DNA of 56,074 nt from Pseudomonadota bacterium (GTDB lineage Bacteria > Pseudomonadota > Gammaproteobacteria > Steroidobacterales > Steroidobacteraceae): assembly GCA_016720075.1 (NCBI GenBank), contig JADJXW010000022.1:1-56074 (forward strand), in the 5' to 3' direction. Positions within the stretch are counted from its first letter, which is position 1. Each line of letters opens with the position of its first letter. The notes below the pieces were generated by a model, which saw only the letters and a list, made by a program, of their open reading frames with translations, had not been told where the DNA came from and did no database searches. The position numbers and the translations under genes are program-made. Shown piece after piece: positions 1 to 10,662 of this stretch.

Positions 1-678
1 GGCGAAGTCACGCGTGTAAACAACTTTCGGGTTGCGCAGCTGCTGAACGTGGTGGTGCTGGCGCCGGGAAATCCACCACCGCCACCGAGCCGGTCGATAC
101 GCCATCGGGCATCTGGTGCGTCATCAGCTTGCGGAAGGCGTTCTGCCGAGCGCGAAAGGCCTCGACATCGACGATGCGCGTGTTGAGCCCGGCGGCGGCG
201 ATCGCAGCGCGGCGCTGGTCCACGTTCTCCGGGATGCGGGGCCACCAGCAGCACGTCCATCGATTCGCTGTCTTTCTCCGAAGCGCCGCGGAGCACTTCG
301 AAGTCGTACGAGACTCATCCATCGGGAACGGATGTACTGGTCGGCCCTGCATCTCGACCGGGCTTCAAAGGTCGGAGTCGTTGGGATTGCGCGGCATCTG
401 GATCACCTCGGTGATCGCAGCGTCGCCGCTGATCGCAACCGCGACTCCCTTGGTCCGCACGCCGGCGCGACGCACGGCGCCGGAGAGATGGCACCACCGA
501 CGGCATCCGCGTCGACGATGGCCTTCTCGTTCATGGAGTTCTGGGGAGTGGGTTCCGGACGCATAGGCGTCGACCGTGTATTGGCAACCGGAGAAGGGTC
601 AGTTCGATCAGCTTGATCGACGAGGGCGTAATATCGACACCCGAGGACCGGGCGGTGTTTTCGCGGAAATAGAAACAC
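1..678 (-). CDS. pilM: Type IV pilus assembly protein PilM (N-terminal part, frameshifted)
   Basis: PilM is the cytoplasmic actin-like protein that binds the PilN tail in the type IV pilus alignment complex. Reading the minus strand from a GTG at 678, preceded by a perfect AAGGAG four bases away, gives pieces in successive frames that match PilM: a VDITPSSIKLIEL-type start, MNEKAIVDADAVGGAI, then VDQRRAAIAAAGLNTRIVDV and QNAFRKL. At least four frame changes break it, and the 3' end lies outside the window. The divergent ponA neighbour is the known pilM context in gammaproteobacteria, so pilN, O, P and Q probably follow to the left (inference). The breaks look like sequence errors because both genes of this core pair are affected. 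Confidence 0.85.
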
Positions 679-860
679 AGATCTCCTTGTCGTTCAGCTA
701 GTTAGACGCCGAAACGCGTGTCCCGCCTTAGTATCGGTCCAACATAACTTACGAAACGGTTAAGTTAACGTTATCCGGGGCCCGGTTTCGTGAGCCCCGG
801 CTCAAAACCCTTAATCAGTTCCTGCAGTGAAATGTTCAATCGCGCCTTAGGATTCGCCCG
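679..860. promoter_or_regulatory. Divergent pilM/ponA intergenic region with hairpin
   Basis: This 182-base spacer must hold the promoters of pilM and ponA. It has an AT-rich stretch around 745-772 and a perfect 7-bp inverted repeat, CCGGGGC at 775-781 and GCCCCGG at 794-800, with a 12-base loop. I cannot choose -35 and -10 boxes with confidence. The function of the hairpin is unknown. Confidence 0.45.
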
Positions 861-3322
861 GTGAAGCCTCTCCATTCCCGTCTGCTCCGGTTCGTCCTGG
901 TGGCCGTGGCCGCCCGTTCTCAGCCTCTCCTTCGCGCTGGCCTGCGCCTTCGGCTTGGTGGCCTTCGGCCCTGCCGACGGCCGGCGTATGCAGCGTCGAG
1001 CTGGCAGTGCCCTCAGGGTCTATTCACGGTCGGGGGCCCCGGTGTCCCAGATCGGTGAGCAGCGGCGCATCCCGGTGACCTTCGAGGAGGTGCCGCCGCT
1101 GGTCTGGAAGGCCGCGCTGGCCTCGGAGGATGACCGGTTCTTCGAACACCACGGCATCGACTGGATGGGCGTGCTGCGGGCGGTGGTGATGAACGTGGCC
1201 ACGGCAGGCAAAGGCCAGGGGCGATCCGCAGCAGGCGGCGCGAAACATGTTCCCTTTCGCTGGATAAAAGGCCTGCCGCAAGCTGCAGGAAGTGTTCGTC
1301 ACCTACCGGATGGAGCGGATTTCACGAAGGAACAGATCCTCGCCACCTATCTGAACGTGGTGCCTTTCGGGCAGCGCGCCTATGTATCGCCGCGGCCGCG
1401 GAAACGATTACGGCAAGCGCCTCGATGAGCTCACCGTGGCGCAGGCCACGACGCTGGCGGGCATGATCCAGCGCCCGTCGCGGCAACCCGGTCACGACCC
1501 CAAGGCCGCCGCCGCCCGCCCGGAATATATAGCTGCGGCGCATGCTCGAGTTGGGGGATATCCCCGACGAAGCCACCGCTGCTGCGGCAGCAGCCGAACC
1601 TTCTGCCACGCGCCGCTATGGGCCGCTGTCGGACGTGGAGGCCCCATGTGGCCGAGATGGTCCGGCAGGAGATCATCTTGCCATATGGCAGGCTGCGGTG
1701 AACGCCGGCTACAAGGTGATCACCACGCTGGATGAGCGGCTGCAGACCGCGGCCAACCGGGGCGCTGGCGCTGGGGCTGATGGAACATCCGGCGGCATGG
1801 ATATCGCGGCGCCATCGCCAAGGTGAAGGTGCCGCAGGGCGCCTCGCCCGAAAGCCTCCGGTCGATGACTGCTGTCGAAGCAGGAATCGGCCGGGCTGCT
1901 GCAGCCGGCCGTGGTCACCAAGGTGGCCGACACCAGCGCCACCGTGCATATCCGGTTCCGGCGGTTCTGCGGTGATCCGCTGGGAAAGGACTGTCGTGGG
2001 CGCGACCTGCCACGCGCAGCGGCGCGGGCGCGGCGCCACGCAAGGCCGCCGATGTGCTGTCGGTGGGCGATGTGGTGTTCGTGGTCACCGACCAGCGCGG
2101 CGCGGCGCTGCTGGCGCAGCTGCCGCAGGCGCAATCGGCGCTGGTGGCTATGGATCCGGCAGACGGCGCCATCGTGTCGCTGGTGGGCGGCTTTGATTTC
2201 TACCGCAACAAATTCAATCGCGCGACGCAGGCGCGGCGCCAGCCGGGCTCGGGCTTCAAGCCCTTCCTGTATTCGGCGGCGCTGGACAACGGCTTCACGC
2301 CCGCCACGGTGAGTCCCTGGACATGCCGCCGGTGCTGGATCGCAGCGACGACCAGGAAGAGAACTGGCGGCCGGAGAATTCCAGCAAGGATTTCGGCGAA
2401 CCGACGCGGGCTGCGAGAAGCGCTGGTGCGATCGCGCAACCTGGTGTCGATCCGCGTGGTGCAGGGCGTGGGCCCCGAGGCCGTGCTGAAGCAGACGGCG
2501 AAGTTCCGGGTTCAAGACGGACTCATTCCCGAAGACGCTGTCGCTGGCGCTGGGCACTCAGGTGGTCTCGCCGCTCGAGAGGCCACGGGCTTCACCGTGT
2601 TCGCCAATGGCGGGTTCAAGGTGGAGCCTTACTACATCAGCCGCATCGAGGATTCCTCCGGGCGAGTGCTGTTCGAGGCGGAGCCGAAGCTGGCGTGCAG
2701 GCGTGCGAGCAGGCGGCGAGTTATCCGGTGCTGAAATTCGGAAGTGGTGGCGACGGAGGCGGTGCCTGCAGAGGGCGTCGCCGGCGCCGATGCCGCGCCC
2801 GCCGCGGGCGCCACGCCGGTCCGAACACCGCGCGTGTTCGGCGATGACGCGCCCGAGGCGCTGCCGCCTCGCGAGGCCTGCAGGGCGGGATCGGCTACCT
2901 GCCCGCCAGCCGCCGCGCCGCCGTGCTGTCGGCGCAGACGCCTGCTGATGAACAGCATGATGCATGACGTGGCGATGCGGCACCGCTGCGCGGCGCACGA
3001 CGGCACGGGTCGTGATGACCGGCCGGCGAGACCGGCACCAACGGCGAGCGCGACCTGGCGGTTCAACGGCTTCAACGGCCGGATCGTGGCCCAGCGTGGG
3101 TGGGCCACGCGATGAGCGCTCGCTGGGCGAGCGAGGAAGCGGCGGCACCGCCGCCGTGCCGATCTGGATGTACTACATGCGCGAGGCGTTGCGGGGCGTG
3201 CTTCGTCCACGATGCCGCGGCCGGGTGGCCTCATCGACAGGAAGGTGAATGCGCTGACTGGAACGCTGGCTTCGCCGGATGATCCGGGAAGGCGTGTACG
3301 AAACGTCCTGCTGGAGAACTAG
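861..3322 (+). CDS. ponA: Penicillin-binding protein 1A (frameshifted)
   Basis: Bifunctional class A PBP: periplasmic glycan polymerisation and cross-linking, anchored by one N-terminal membrane segment. A GTG at 861 starts MKPLHSRLLRFVLVAVAA. Recognisable pieces in order: LRVYSRSG; the transglycosylase signature EDDRFFEHHGID with its catalytic Glu; a damaged GSTITQ block near 1215-1260; KEQILATYLNVVPFG; the transpeptidase SxxK as SGFK near 2250; SRN near 2440; and a KTG-like box near 3030, which reads as GETGTNG. The reading ends LLEN at the TAG at 3320-3322. The frame changes at least ten times, and some blocks appear shortened. An essential-type gene would not survive this, so it is most likely sequence error. 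The divergent pilM supports the assignment. Confidence 0.88.
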
Positions 3323-3328
3323 CCGCGC

Positions 3329-3955
3329 ATGCCGGAGCCGGTGAGCCGGGGTATTCGACCGGCAGTTCGGATCCGAACCAGCCGGCGGAGAAGGGAAGCG
3401 CGGGGCCAGCTGTTCTGGCTATATTCGCTGGCGATCACGGGCAGGCGCGCTCCGACCGTACCGATCACCTGCGCAGTGCAGTGGCGCGGAAGCCGCCCAG
3501 CCCATGGCCGAACACGGCATCCAGCAGGATTTCACCTCGCGCAAGCGCAAGGCCGCGGAGCGCCATGGCGTGGTTGCAGGGGCGTTGCTGCCCAAGAACA
3601 CGGAGAGTAGAGGCTGCGCTGGCTTCATACCAGCGGCCGTTTGGTGGCGACCAGCATGCCACGAGCCTGCGCGAGCAGCGTCGCGTGGCGGTGGAAGCGA
3701 TGCGAATTGCGGAGAAGTTCGAACCGCGACTGGTGGGGGGCGGTGTTGAACGGCACTGCGACCGAACACAGTGACATACAGCTGCATGTGTTCTCGGACA
3801 GCCCGGAGGCTGTGTACACGCATCTGATGGATCGGCGGTTCGAGTACGAAGTGTTCGAGCGCAAGGTGCGGATGACGGCCGAGCGGGTGACGGCGGTGCC
3901 GTCGGTGCGATCCGAGACGGGGCACGACATGGTGGAGGCGTTCGTGTTTCCATAG
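3329..3955 (+). CDS. Conserved hypothetical protein downstream of ponA (frameshifted)
   Basis: The pieces resemble a small conserved gammaproteobacterial protein with an N-terminal part like LIAEHGIQD..LAKRKAAERHG, a middle LREQRRVAVEAMRIAEKF, and a C-terminal half running in one frame from about 3641: GAVLNGTATEHSDIQLHVFS, then RRFEYEVFERKVRMT, ending MVEAFVFP. The HSDIQLHVF segment recalls the SDIDL motif of minimal nucleotidyltransferases, but the catalytic pattern is not complete, so the function stays open. Some relatives carry the label UDP-N-acetylmuramate-alanine ligase, which the sequence does not support. The ATG lies seven bases after the ponA stop, so it is probably cotranscribed with ponA. 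There are at least three frame changes. Confidence 0.6.
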
Positions 3956-4089
3956 GCTGGGACTACGGCAGGCGCCTGAGTCCGGTGGATGGGAGCCGAT
4001 GCGGAGGGCGGTCCTTCCGAGGTGCGCGCCCTGACCGGACCGTGGGCGGCGCGTGACGCAGGCTCCCGGCGCCCACCCGGCCAGTAAAG

Positions 4090-5259
4090 CCGTCCATCAT
4101 CCTGCGGCCCTTCCCGGGTAGTGGTCGCCGCGATCATCTGTATGCGTCGCTGTTTCCGTTCCAGCTCAGCCTTGCTCGCCTGGCCGAACGACTGAGGGAG
4201 ACTGGATCCCGCATACTCGTGGCCCGGTCGTCACCGGTCGACACGGTTGCGAACTTGTTCTTCTACATTCCGCTGGATTCGCCGAGCTGCTGGGCGCCAC
4301 GCGTCGCCCTGCGACGCCTGCTGACCTGCAGTGGGCTGGTGTGCCGCATTGTGTGCACGCCCGAGTTCATTCAGCACGCCACTATCACGCGGACGCCGAG
4401 CGCGCTGGATTTCAGCCCCAACGTTCGTCAGCGGCGCCGCGGGAGGATTTGCTGGCACTGACTTCATCGCGCATCGAGGCGCGGCTTGCCAGCGTCACAC
4501 CGGCTGAGATCGGGCCGGCTGCCGCCGGTTGAAATCGCTCTGGACGATTTTCTGGACTGCGCCTGCACGCGGCGCCGTTCATTCCACGCATGGGCGTGTA
4601 TCGAACCCTCGCCTCTCTCGATGAAGTGCGGGCCTGGGTGGACGCTTTGCGGGTGCAGGCTGTGGGGTTGGCGCCATCTGCTCGCTGGCCATATCGCTGC
4701 GACTGCTGGTGGTCAGGAAAGTTCTGGCAGATCTATCTACTCGGCATTGCCGGCTCGCTGCTGGCGCAGGTGCTGTTCATCCTACAAGCTGTCGCCCGAC
4801 GATCATCGGTGCCGCGGCAAGCCCGGCCATCATCGCGCCCTGACCCGAGGAATCCGCACGTCCCGCATCGTGCCAGCCGATCTGCCTGCTGGCGCTGGGA
4901 GCCTATTCTCTGTCGGCCCTTGCGCCATTCGATTTTTCCGGTGTACCGCAACTTTCGTTGGCTGCCATTCTCCGGAGTGCTGGAGTCTGGCGTGCAGTTT
5001 GGATTCCTCTTCAGCATGACGGGCAAGCTGACCGTGTTCCTGTCGCTGCTGTGGCTGGCGACCCAGGGCGGCAGGACTGGCGTCGGCCGCGACGGTGCTG
5101 TTCCTGGTCACGCTGCTTCTGGAAGTGCTCCAGATCTACCTGCCCGGCCGCGCTCCGGAGATGACGGATCCGGTACTGGTGCTTGGCCCCGCGGTGCTGC
5201 TGCGGCTCGCCAGTCGCCGGGAACAGGCTTCGCCAACGGCGCATCCACGCGGGCTCTGA
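4090..5259 (+). CDS. VanZ-like integral membrane protein (frameshifted, start unclear)
   Basis: Two VanZ-type units can be pieced together. The first (about 4140-4470) reads LF-FQLSLARLAERLRETG, then VDTVANLFFYIPLGFAELLG, then RVHSARDYHAD, the usual VanZ pattern of short membrane segments around conserved Asp and Arg. The second (about 4880-5200) reads LALGAYSLSALAPFDF, LPFSGVLESGVQFGFLF, GKLTVFLSLLWLATQGG, LLLEVLQIYLPGRAPEMTD. The end is HPRGL at the TGA at 5257-5259. The role of VanZ proteins outside teicoplanin resistance is mostly unknown; they are membrane proteins often near envelope genes. The frame changes many times and the true start could not be found. Confidence 0.55.
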
Positions 5260-5553
5260 TCATTCGATCACGATAGCCTCGCGCGCTCTCTGCAGGCCAA
5301 TTTCCGGCAAGAGATCTGGATGCAGGCGACCTGAATCTTGGATTACTGAGTTGACCCTGTCACAGACTTCGGGCAGGGGAGATCCATTGCGACAATGGAC
5401 CGGGGCATCTCTGCGGCTCAACCGAATTGTGCTACAACTGGCCGGCGCAGTCACTGCTCGAATGAACCAAGGAAGTGCAGATCGCGGCGAATTGCTGGGT
5501 CTGCACTTACAAGAGCGCAAGATCGTCAGGTGGCCCCGCTCGACACCCGCAGC
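5260..5553. other. No gene recognised
   Basis: About 290 bases between the VanZ-like gene and the 3' end of a minus-strand gene. I see no convincing coding signal, terminator or RNA. It marks the change from the ponA-linked core genes to accessory, EPS-related genes. Confidence 0.4.
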
Positions 5554-6475
5554 TCAGAATCCGGCGCGAGGCTGAAGCAGTCCCGAATTGAGCGCTACAG
5601 TGACGCCCGCGATATCGAAGTACGTGCCGGAGGCACCGTCCCCGCGACCGTTGTAGTAGTCTCCGATGCCCTCTACACCCGGCGATATTCTTGCACCGCG
5701 CAGGGGCATCGAAGTTCCATGGGATCCACCAGTCGGCCAACCGGAACCCGGAACGCTCGCAGACGGCCGCCCGGATGTGGCCCGTGGAATGCAAGTTGTC
5801 TCGCGAAACATGCAGAGATATCGTGATCCACTCGCCCGGCCCAACATCTCGGTGCGGGCAGGTATCCGCACCAACGAAAACCTCGGTGCCACCGCCCCTG
5901 AAGAAGTCCGCAGGAATACCGCCCACTGCACCTGGTTGAACTGTTTGACCGTGCCTTGCGCTGGCGCGGCCTGCAGGCAGCCGCGATCATTGGATTGAAT
6001 GGTATTCATCGGGCGATTGCCGTTCTGCGTGTGGATGATGACGCGCATGCTTGTTGTCCACGAATCACAGCGCCACTGGCATAGGTCGGGCCCGTGCGCA
6101 TTTCCCATCGCGGCGACAACGAGCGCAGGGCGGTATTGAACAGGCGACACCTGCATAGGTCTGAGAGGTCGGACGTGAGCGGATATATGCGCGCGACGCG
6201 CCCGCGTCCCATGCACCTGTGAGATTCGTGGCGTGCTCCACCGGCAATCCAGACCGGGTAGCGCACTGCCTGCATGTCTATTCAGAAAGGCTGCCCGAAG
6301 ATGTTCCGCACGCGGCTCCACTGGCCGCGTCTCACCCGCCACAGTTGCCCCACCCGACGGCGGAGGCTGCGTGGCCACGGCGGTCCCATCCTGGCAAACC
6401 CGATCGGCGGCGTCGGCGCTGCAGCGAATGCGCAGACTGGCAACAACATGGATAAAACAATTGCTTGTACTTCAT
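5554..6475 (-). CDS. Putative secreted protein, unrecognised family (frameshifted)
   Basis: An ATG at 6475 opens MKYKQLF, and after one frame change the reading continues SMLLPVCAFAAA, which is a plausible Sec signal peptide with an AxA-type cleavage site. Further pieces include PVEHATNLTGAWDAGASRAY, a segment with EVFVGADT and WITISLHVSRDNLHSTGHIR, and near the end GIGDYYNGRGDGASGTYFDI. That last segment resembles Gly/Asp-rich loops of extracellular carbohydrate-binding or PEP-CTERM-type proteins, but no PEP motif or membrane tail is seen. At least four frame changes make the family unclear. It might be an EPS-associated exported protein (inference). Confidence is limited because no single frame covers it. 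Confidence 0.4.
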
Positions 6476-7037
6476 GTGGCGTGACTCCTGCAACTTTCGA
6501 GAATTTCATCTGAAGAAAAATCCGATCCAAATGCTTCCGCATGTGCGTGGAATCCGCCTCTCAACACTTCAGGGATCTCCTGCTCGCAAAATCGCAGGAC
6601 CATCCTGTTTGCCGCATGATAAATAAGTAATTCCACCGGCAGAGCTGATCATCTGCAAGCGCCCAACCGGCAGGCTGGTTCACAATGCAAGCAATCCAGC
6701 AGCGGTTTGCCAGTGGCTCAACTCGTGTGCCATTCAACGCCCCGCAATCCCTATCGCAACATGTCGGGACTTCACGACATCGGGGGTTGATCAGTTACGT
6801 CAATGGCTTACTGGCAACGAACCACTGATTCTGTAAAAAGTGCTGTGCTTCAAAGTACGCGCAGTCTGCAACTCGCAGCGTCTCTCGGCTATTTTGACAC
6901 CCGCGTGCGCGTTGCGGATCCGGGGTCTGCTCAACTGGAAGCGGACTTGGGAGCGGAGAAATAGACGGAAGTGCAAGTTCAAGTGCGCGATATGCCGCCA
7001 TCGAAAGAAGCAGGACCTGTTGGGGATTCGCCTGGCA
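6476..7037. other. Gene-less stretch
   Basis: About 560 bases between divergent genes (secreted protein on minus, GMC oxidoreductase on plus). It should contain both promoters. I see no RNA gene, riboswitch-like core or long inverted repeat. Short open frames here have no recognisable protein features. Confidence 0.4.
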
Positions 7038-8547
7038 ATGATCTTCAATACTCCTGCGGACTTGGCCGGAAGACTCCCTTTCGATGTTTGCATCGTGGGC
7101 ACAGGTCCGGCCGGCCCTTGACTATCGCTAGGTCGCTCCCCGCTTCGCTGCGTATCGCGCTGATCGGGCAGGCGGGTTCGACTTCATTCCGGAGGACCAG
7201 CGGAACTACGAGGGAGACCAGTGGCGGCCTCCGCCCGGGCTATCTATCGTCTTCACGGGCGAGAATGTTCGGTGGAAGCAGTAATTGCTGGGAGGCTGGT
7301 GTCATCCCTGGACGAGATATGATCTGCAACGAAAGGACTGGCTCCCCCGCCAGCGTGGCATGGCCCCTTCGCGCGCGAATCGCTGGTTCCGACCGGCAGC
7401 CAGACTGCTTGGCACGGGCTCGCCTTCTTCCCCGGCGACCGCATTTGGAAAACACTCACTACCCGATCTTCCAAATCGTCAGATCTGCGTCTGTTGGCGT
7501 TTCAGTTCTGCAACCCACCAATGCGTTTCGGAACTCCAGTTCCGCGAGAACTGGAACGGTCAACAATATCTTCGTCTACCTGCATTCGAACGCCGCAGCA
7601 TTCGAATGCGGTCCTGTCGTCGTGTCCCGCGCAGTTCAATTGGTTGGCAAGGCCGGAAATGCCTTCCTTCGAGCTGGGTTCACTTTGTGTTGGCTGCGGT
7701 GGAATCGAAACGCCCAGGATTCTTCTCCAGCTCGGCAAATACGCATGGCACCGGACTGGGAAACCAGCACGATCAGCTAGGGCGATATTTCGCCAGCGCA
7801 CACTATCTGGGAAGCAGGGGGAAATACTGTTTGCAGACCGCGACTCATACCGCGATGGACAGAATCCGGACCGCCGGAGTGCTGAATTTTCTGTCGTTGA
7901 GCGACCAGGCCAAGAGGCGCGAAGGATTGTTGAATCTTGGGCTGTGGCTTCAATACGATCATCCAAACGAGTACCGAGTCAGTCTCTTGTGCGGATGATG
8001 AGCGGTAGTTCAGGTCTGGATGCAGGCGTGGATTCTGCGCTGGGAGGAAGTCGCAACCACATCAGACGCACGGCCTCGCCTTCATGCGCAGCATCGACGA
8101 CAAAGATCCAACACTACGAAGTTCTCGTTCTGGCGGCCGTGCCAGAGACGGCCCGCCGACCGTGACAACGGGGTTTCCCTTTACGCGATACCGACTCCAC
8201 AGGCGTAAGGAAAGTGCGTGAAGTTCCGCCCACGAAATCGACGAAAGCGGCTTCCAGCGATCTCGGCCTCATAATCGGATCCTTGGCGGGCAAATGCTGG
8301 GCCGAATGCATCCGCTACGATGCCGGGATCGCTTCGCGGCAAGCGGATAAGCATCCACATAGGGAACTACCCGCATGCACGGGGATCCCGGGCAAGGGTG
8401 GTCGATCACCAGTGCGTTGTGCACGGCACGCAATTTGTACGTCGCTGGAAGCTCGGTATTCGCCTCCAGCAGCTGCCAATCCCACGCTTACTATCCTAGC
8501 GCCCGGCTTACCGAATTGCCGATCATCTCGCTGAAGCTGCGAGGTGA
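7038..8547 (+). CDS. GMC-family FAD-dependent oxidoreductase (frameshifted)
   Basis: An ATG at 7038 starts MIFNTPADLAGRLPFDVCIV, leading into the FAD-binding GTGPAGLTIARS motif. Further family blocks follow in changing frames: FGGSSNCW-like near 7268, GGIETPRILLQLG near 7699, LGNQHDQLGRYF near 7757, RREGLLNLGLWLQ near 7917, and the C-terminal HGTQ..YVAGSSVF..SS..NPTLTI block near 8430-8500, ending DHLAEAAR at the TGA at 8545-8547. GMC enzymes oxidise alcohols or sugars; the substrate here is unknown. The EPS setting suggests a sugar or sugar alcohol (inference). At least eight frame changes. The small Tat-signal gene just downstream is the usual type of partner. Confidence 0.8.
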
Positions 8548-8551
8548 GGTC

Positions 8552-8963
8552 ATGTCCAATTCAGTGAACAAGTCCCTCCGCCTGACCCGCAGGAAGACAA
8601 TCGCTCTGCTGAGCGGGGCCGGTGCCGCCATGAGCTTAGGAATGGCCGCGTGGCAGCTTCGGGCGAGATCACGCCGCAGTAGCCTTCTTCCGCTGCTTTC
8701 CAGATGGAACTGGATTCCCTTCCCAAAAGTTGCTGAAGAGTATGCTTCAAGGTCATCCTGATGAACGAAACTTGAAGGTGCTGGAAAGCGAATTATTGAA
8801 ATCCCTCTCGAAAGGCGGAGCAAGCAAGTATCCAAAGGTAGCCATACAGGAGGCGGTAAGCAGGGATTTCAACCTGGGTGACACTGTTTCCCTGGACGGT
8901 TGGGTGCTATCCCGCACAGAAGTGCGGCTGTGGGTGCTTTGCGCTGGCCCGAATTCGGCATGA
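8552..8963 (+). CDS. Small Tat-signal protein next to GMC oxidoreductase
   Basis: The ATG at 8552 follows the GMC stop by four bases and has a GAGGT ribosome site. The N-terminus has a twin-arginine signal, LTRRKTIALLSGAGAAMSLG. After one frame change near 8700-8740 the reading continues DERNLKVLESELLKSLSKGG and ends SLDGWVLSRTEVRLWVLCA. Short Tat proteins ending in a GWxLSxTE-type motif are often paired with GMC oxidoreductases, comparable to the small subunit of membrane-bound sugar dehydrogenases. I infer it helps export or assembly of the flavoprotein. About 135 residues. Confidence 0.6.
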
Positions 8964-9149
8964 AGTGACGAAAGGCGCCCGGATGCTATCCTCGTTGCCT
9001 ATCGTGGGAACTCGACGACGGACGTGAAGACGAAACGACCCTTGAATTTGACGCCGATCTGTCGAAGCACCGAATAGGACTACCACCACGCAGTCGGTAT
9101 GGCTTGAGATCGGATAGCTCCCGGACTGGGCGGTTAACGGGAAAACCCA

Positions 9150-10385
9150 TGCGGAGAGCGGACTCGGTGGCAGAACGAGCAGGAACGCTTCAGCAAGATA
9201 CTTTTTCAAAGCTGTATCCAGCAGCTCCCGATTCAGCTTGCCAATGTCGTAGCGTTGCTTCACGAACTCCGCCCGTCTTGCCCCAACGCCGCCATTTCTG
9301 CAATAGACAAGTCATCCAGTCGCTGTAACGCATGCGCAATCTGCTCTGGATTCTCTGGGAGAAGCTGAACGGCAACATGCTGGGCGCCGTAGATTCGGAA
9401 CACCCCCTGTGCGACTAATGGCCACTACAGTCTTGAAAGCAGCGCTTCCTGCACGACACACGCTGATTCTCCTGCCCGTGCCACGCACACTGGGCAACAG
9501 AAACACGTCCGCTGGACGTATTCATCGAACAGCTTGTCTCGCGGTGGCTTGCCAACGAACTCGACGCAACCTTCAAGACCAAACTCCGCAACACAATTGC
9601 GCAGGCGGCGCTCTTGAGGACCATCCCCAACTACCCGGTACTGGATATTTGCGCCCCTGATCCTTGATTCGGGCAAATGCCTCCAAGGCGTAAATGATGC
9701 CCCCTTTTCCTCACTTAGACGACCTACGGTGAGCACGCTGAAGATGACCTTCTGATCTATAGCGCCGATCCTTTGGCTCCGAAAAATTCGCTATATTGAA
9801 CCCCACCGGGCTCACGAAGATCTTCTGCGGAGCACATCCTCTGCCAATAGCATGCTGCCGCGAACTCTCGGTGTTGGTAAAAACAACATCAGCCCCCGCG
9901 AAGGCAATCGCAGCGTCGCTCTCGGAAACCTGCGGCACTCCAGGCAACTCTCCGCCGTGATAGTGAAGGCGATCGGGCTACGCGGATATACGCGCGCGCA
10001 GCTGCGTGAGCAAGTTGTGCACAATACACAAGTCGGGCGACTCATCTGGCAACGAGGCAGCGCGCACCGCATGCATTACTCGCTGCTTGACTGAAGCCCG
10101 CGAAGTAGCGGCGACTAACGCTCGCCGTGACGTCGCCAGTGGCGAGGACAAGCATCGGGCGACTATTGGACCCACGGCCGCCGGCAAGCTCTTGAGGGTC
10201 GCAGGCAGATTCACCACCTTCTTGTCGAACCCGAGCTCGCGCGCGACCGGATTCAACTCCCCCTCATGACGATCGAAGGCAAACAGTCTGAGTGAATGCC
10301 CATCCTTGATGAACTGCTCGAACTGCGTATCGTGGTACGGCTTGTAGGGGCTAGGATAGTTTTCAGTGAACGCGTAGATTTTCAT
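9150..10385 (-). CDS. Glycosyltransferase family 4 (frameshifted)
   Basis: An ATG at 10385 starts MKIYAFTENYPSPYKPYHDT, a typical N-terminal Rossmann strand of GT-B enzymes. Further pieces: LCIVHNLLTQLRARI, then AIAFAGADVVFTNTESSRQH, FVSPVGFNIANF, LTVGRLSEEKG, YRVVGDGPQERRL, VEFVGKPPRDKLFDEY, and the acceptor/donor-site region around VARAGESACVVQEALLS (E-x7-E type). It probably adds a sugar to the EPS repeat unit on the cytoplasmic side of the membrane. At least four frame changes. The 3' end is uncertain; recognisable sequence stops near TALKKYL at about 9200. About 190 bases before 9150 hold no gene that I recognise. Confidence 0.75.
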
Positions 10386-10662
10386 ACGATGCCGCGATGA
10401 CTAACTCAAAATCCCGTCTGTCCTGATGGAACGCTGCCCGCTCAAAGCAGGCTCGGCCGCGCGATCCGGTGGGAAACCAGCATTGCGGCATCAACCTCTG
10501 GTTCGGCACTTCGGGTTTGAATCCCTATTCGGATTCCATGGGAGGTTAATACATCCGATGTACTCCGTGCGCTGTACTTTGCACCAGTAGCGGAAACGCC
10601 GCACTTTTATGGAAGAGCGCGAATCTGGAACCAAGCATTTCCTCACGGAATATGTTCTAAGC

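Noticed and set aside
1..10385. Reading the broken genes as a pseudogene graveyard
   Set aside because: Core genes and accessory genes are equally affected and coupling signals are intact, so sequencing or assembly error is the simpler explanation.
10498..10530. tRNA-like GGGTTTGAATCCC segment
   Set aside because: It resembles a T-arm, but the stem is only three pairs and no acceptor, D or anticodon arm can be built around it.
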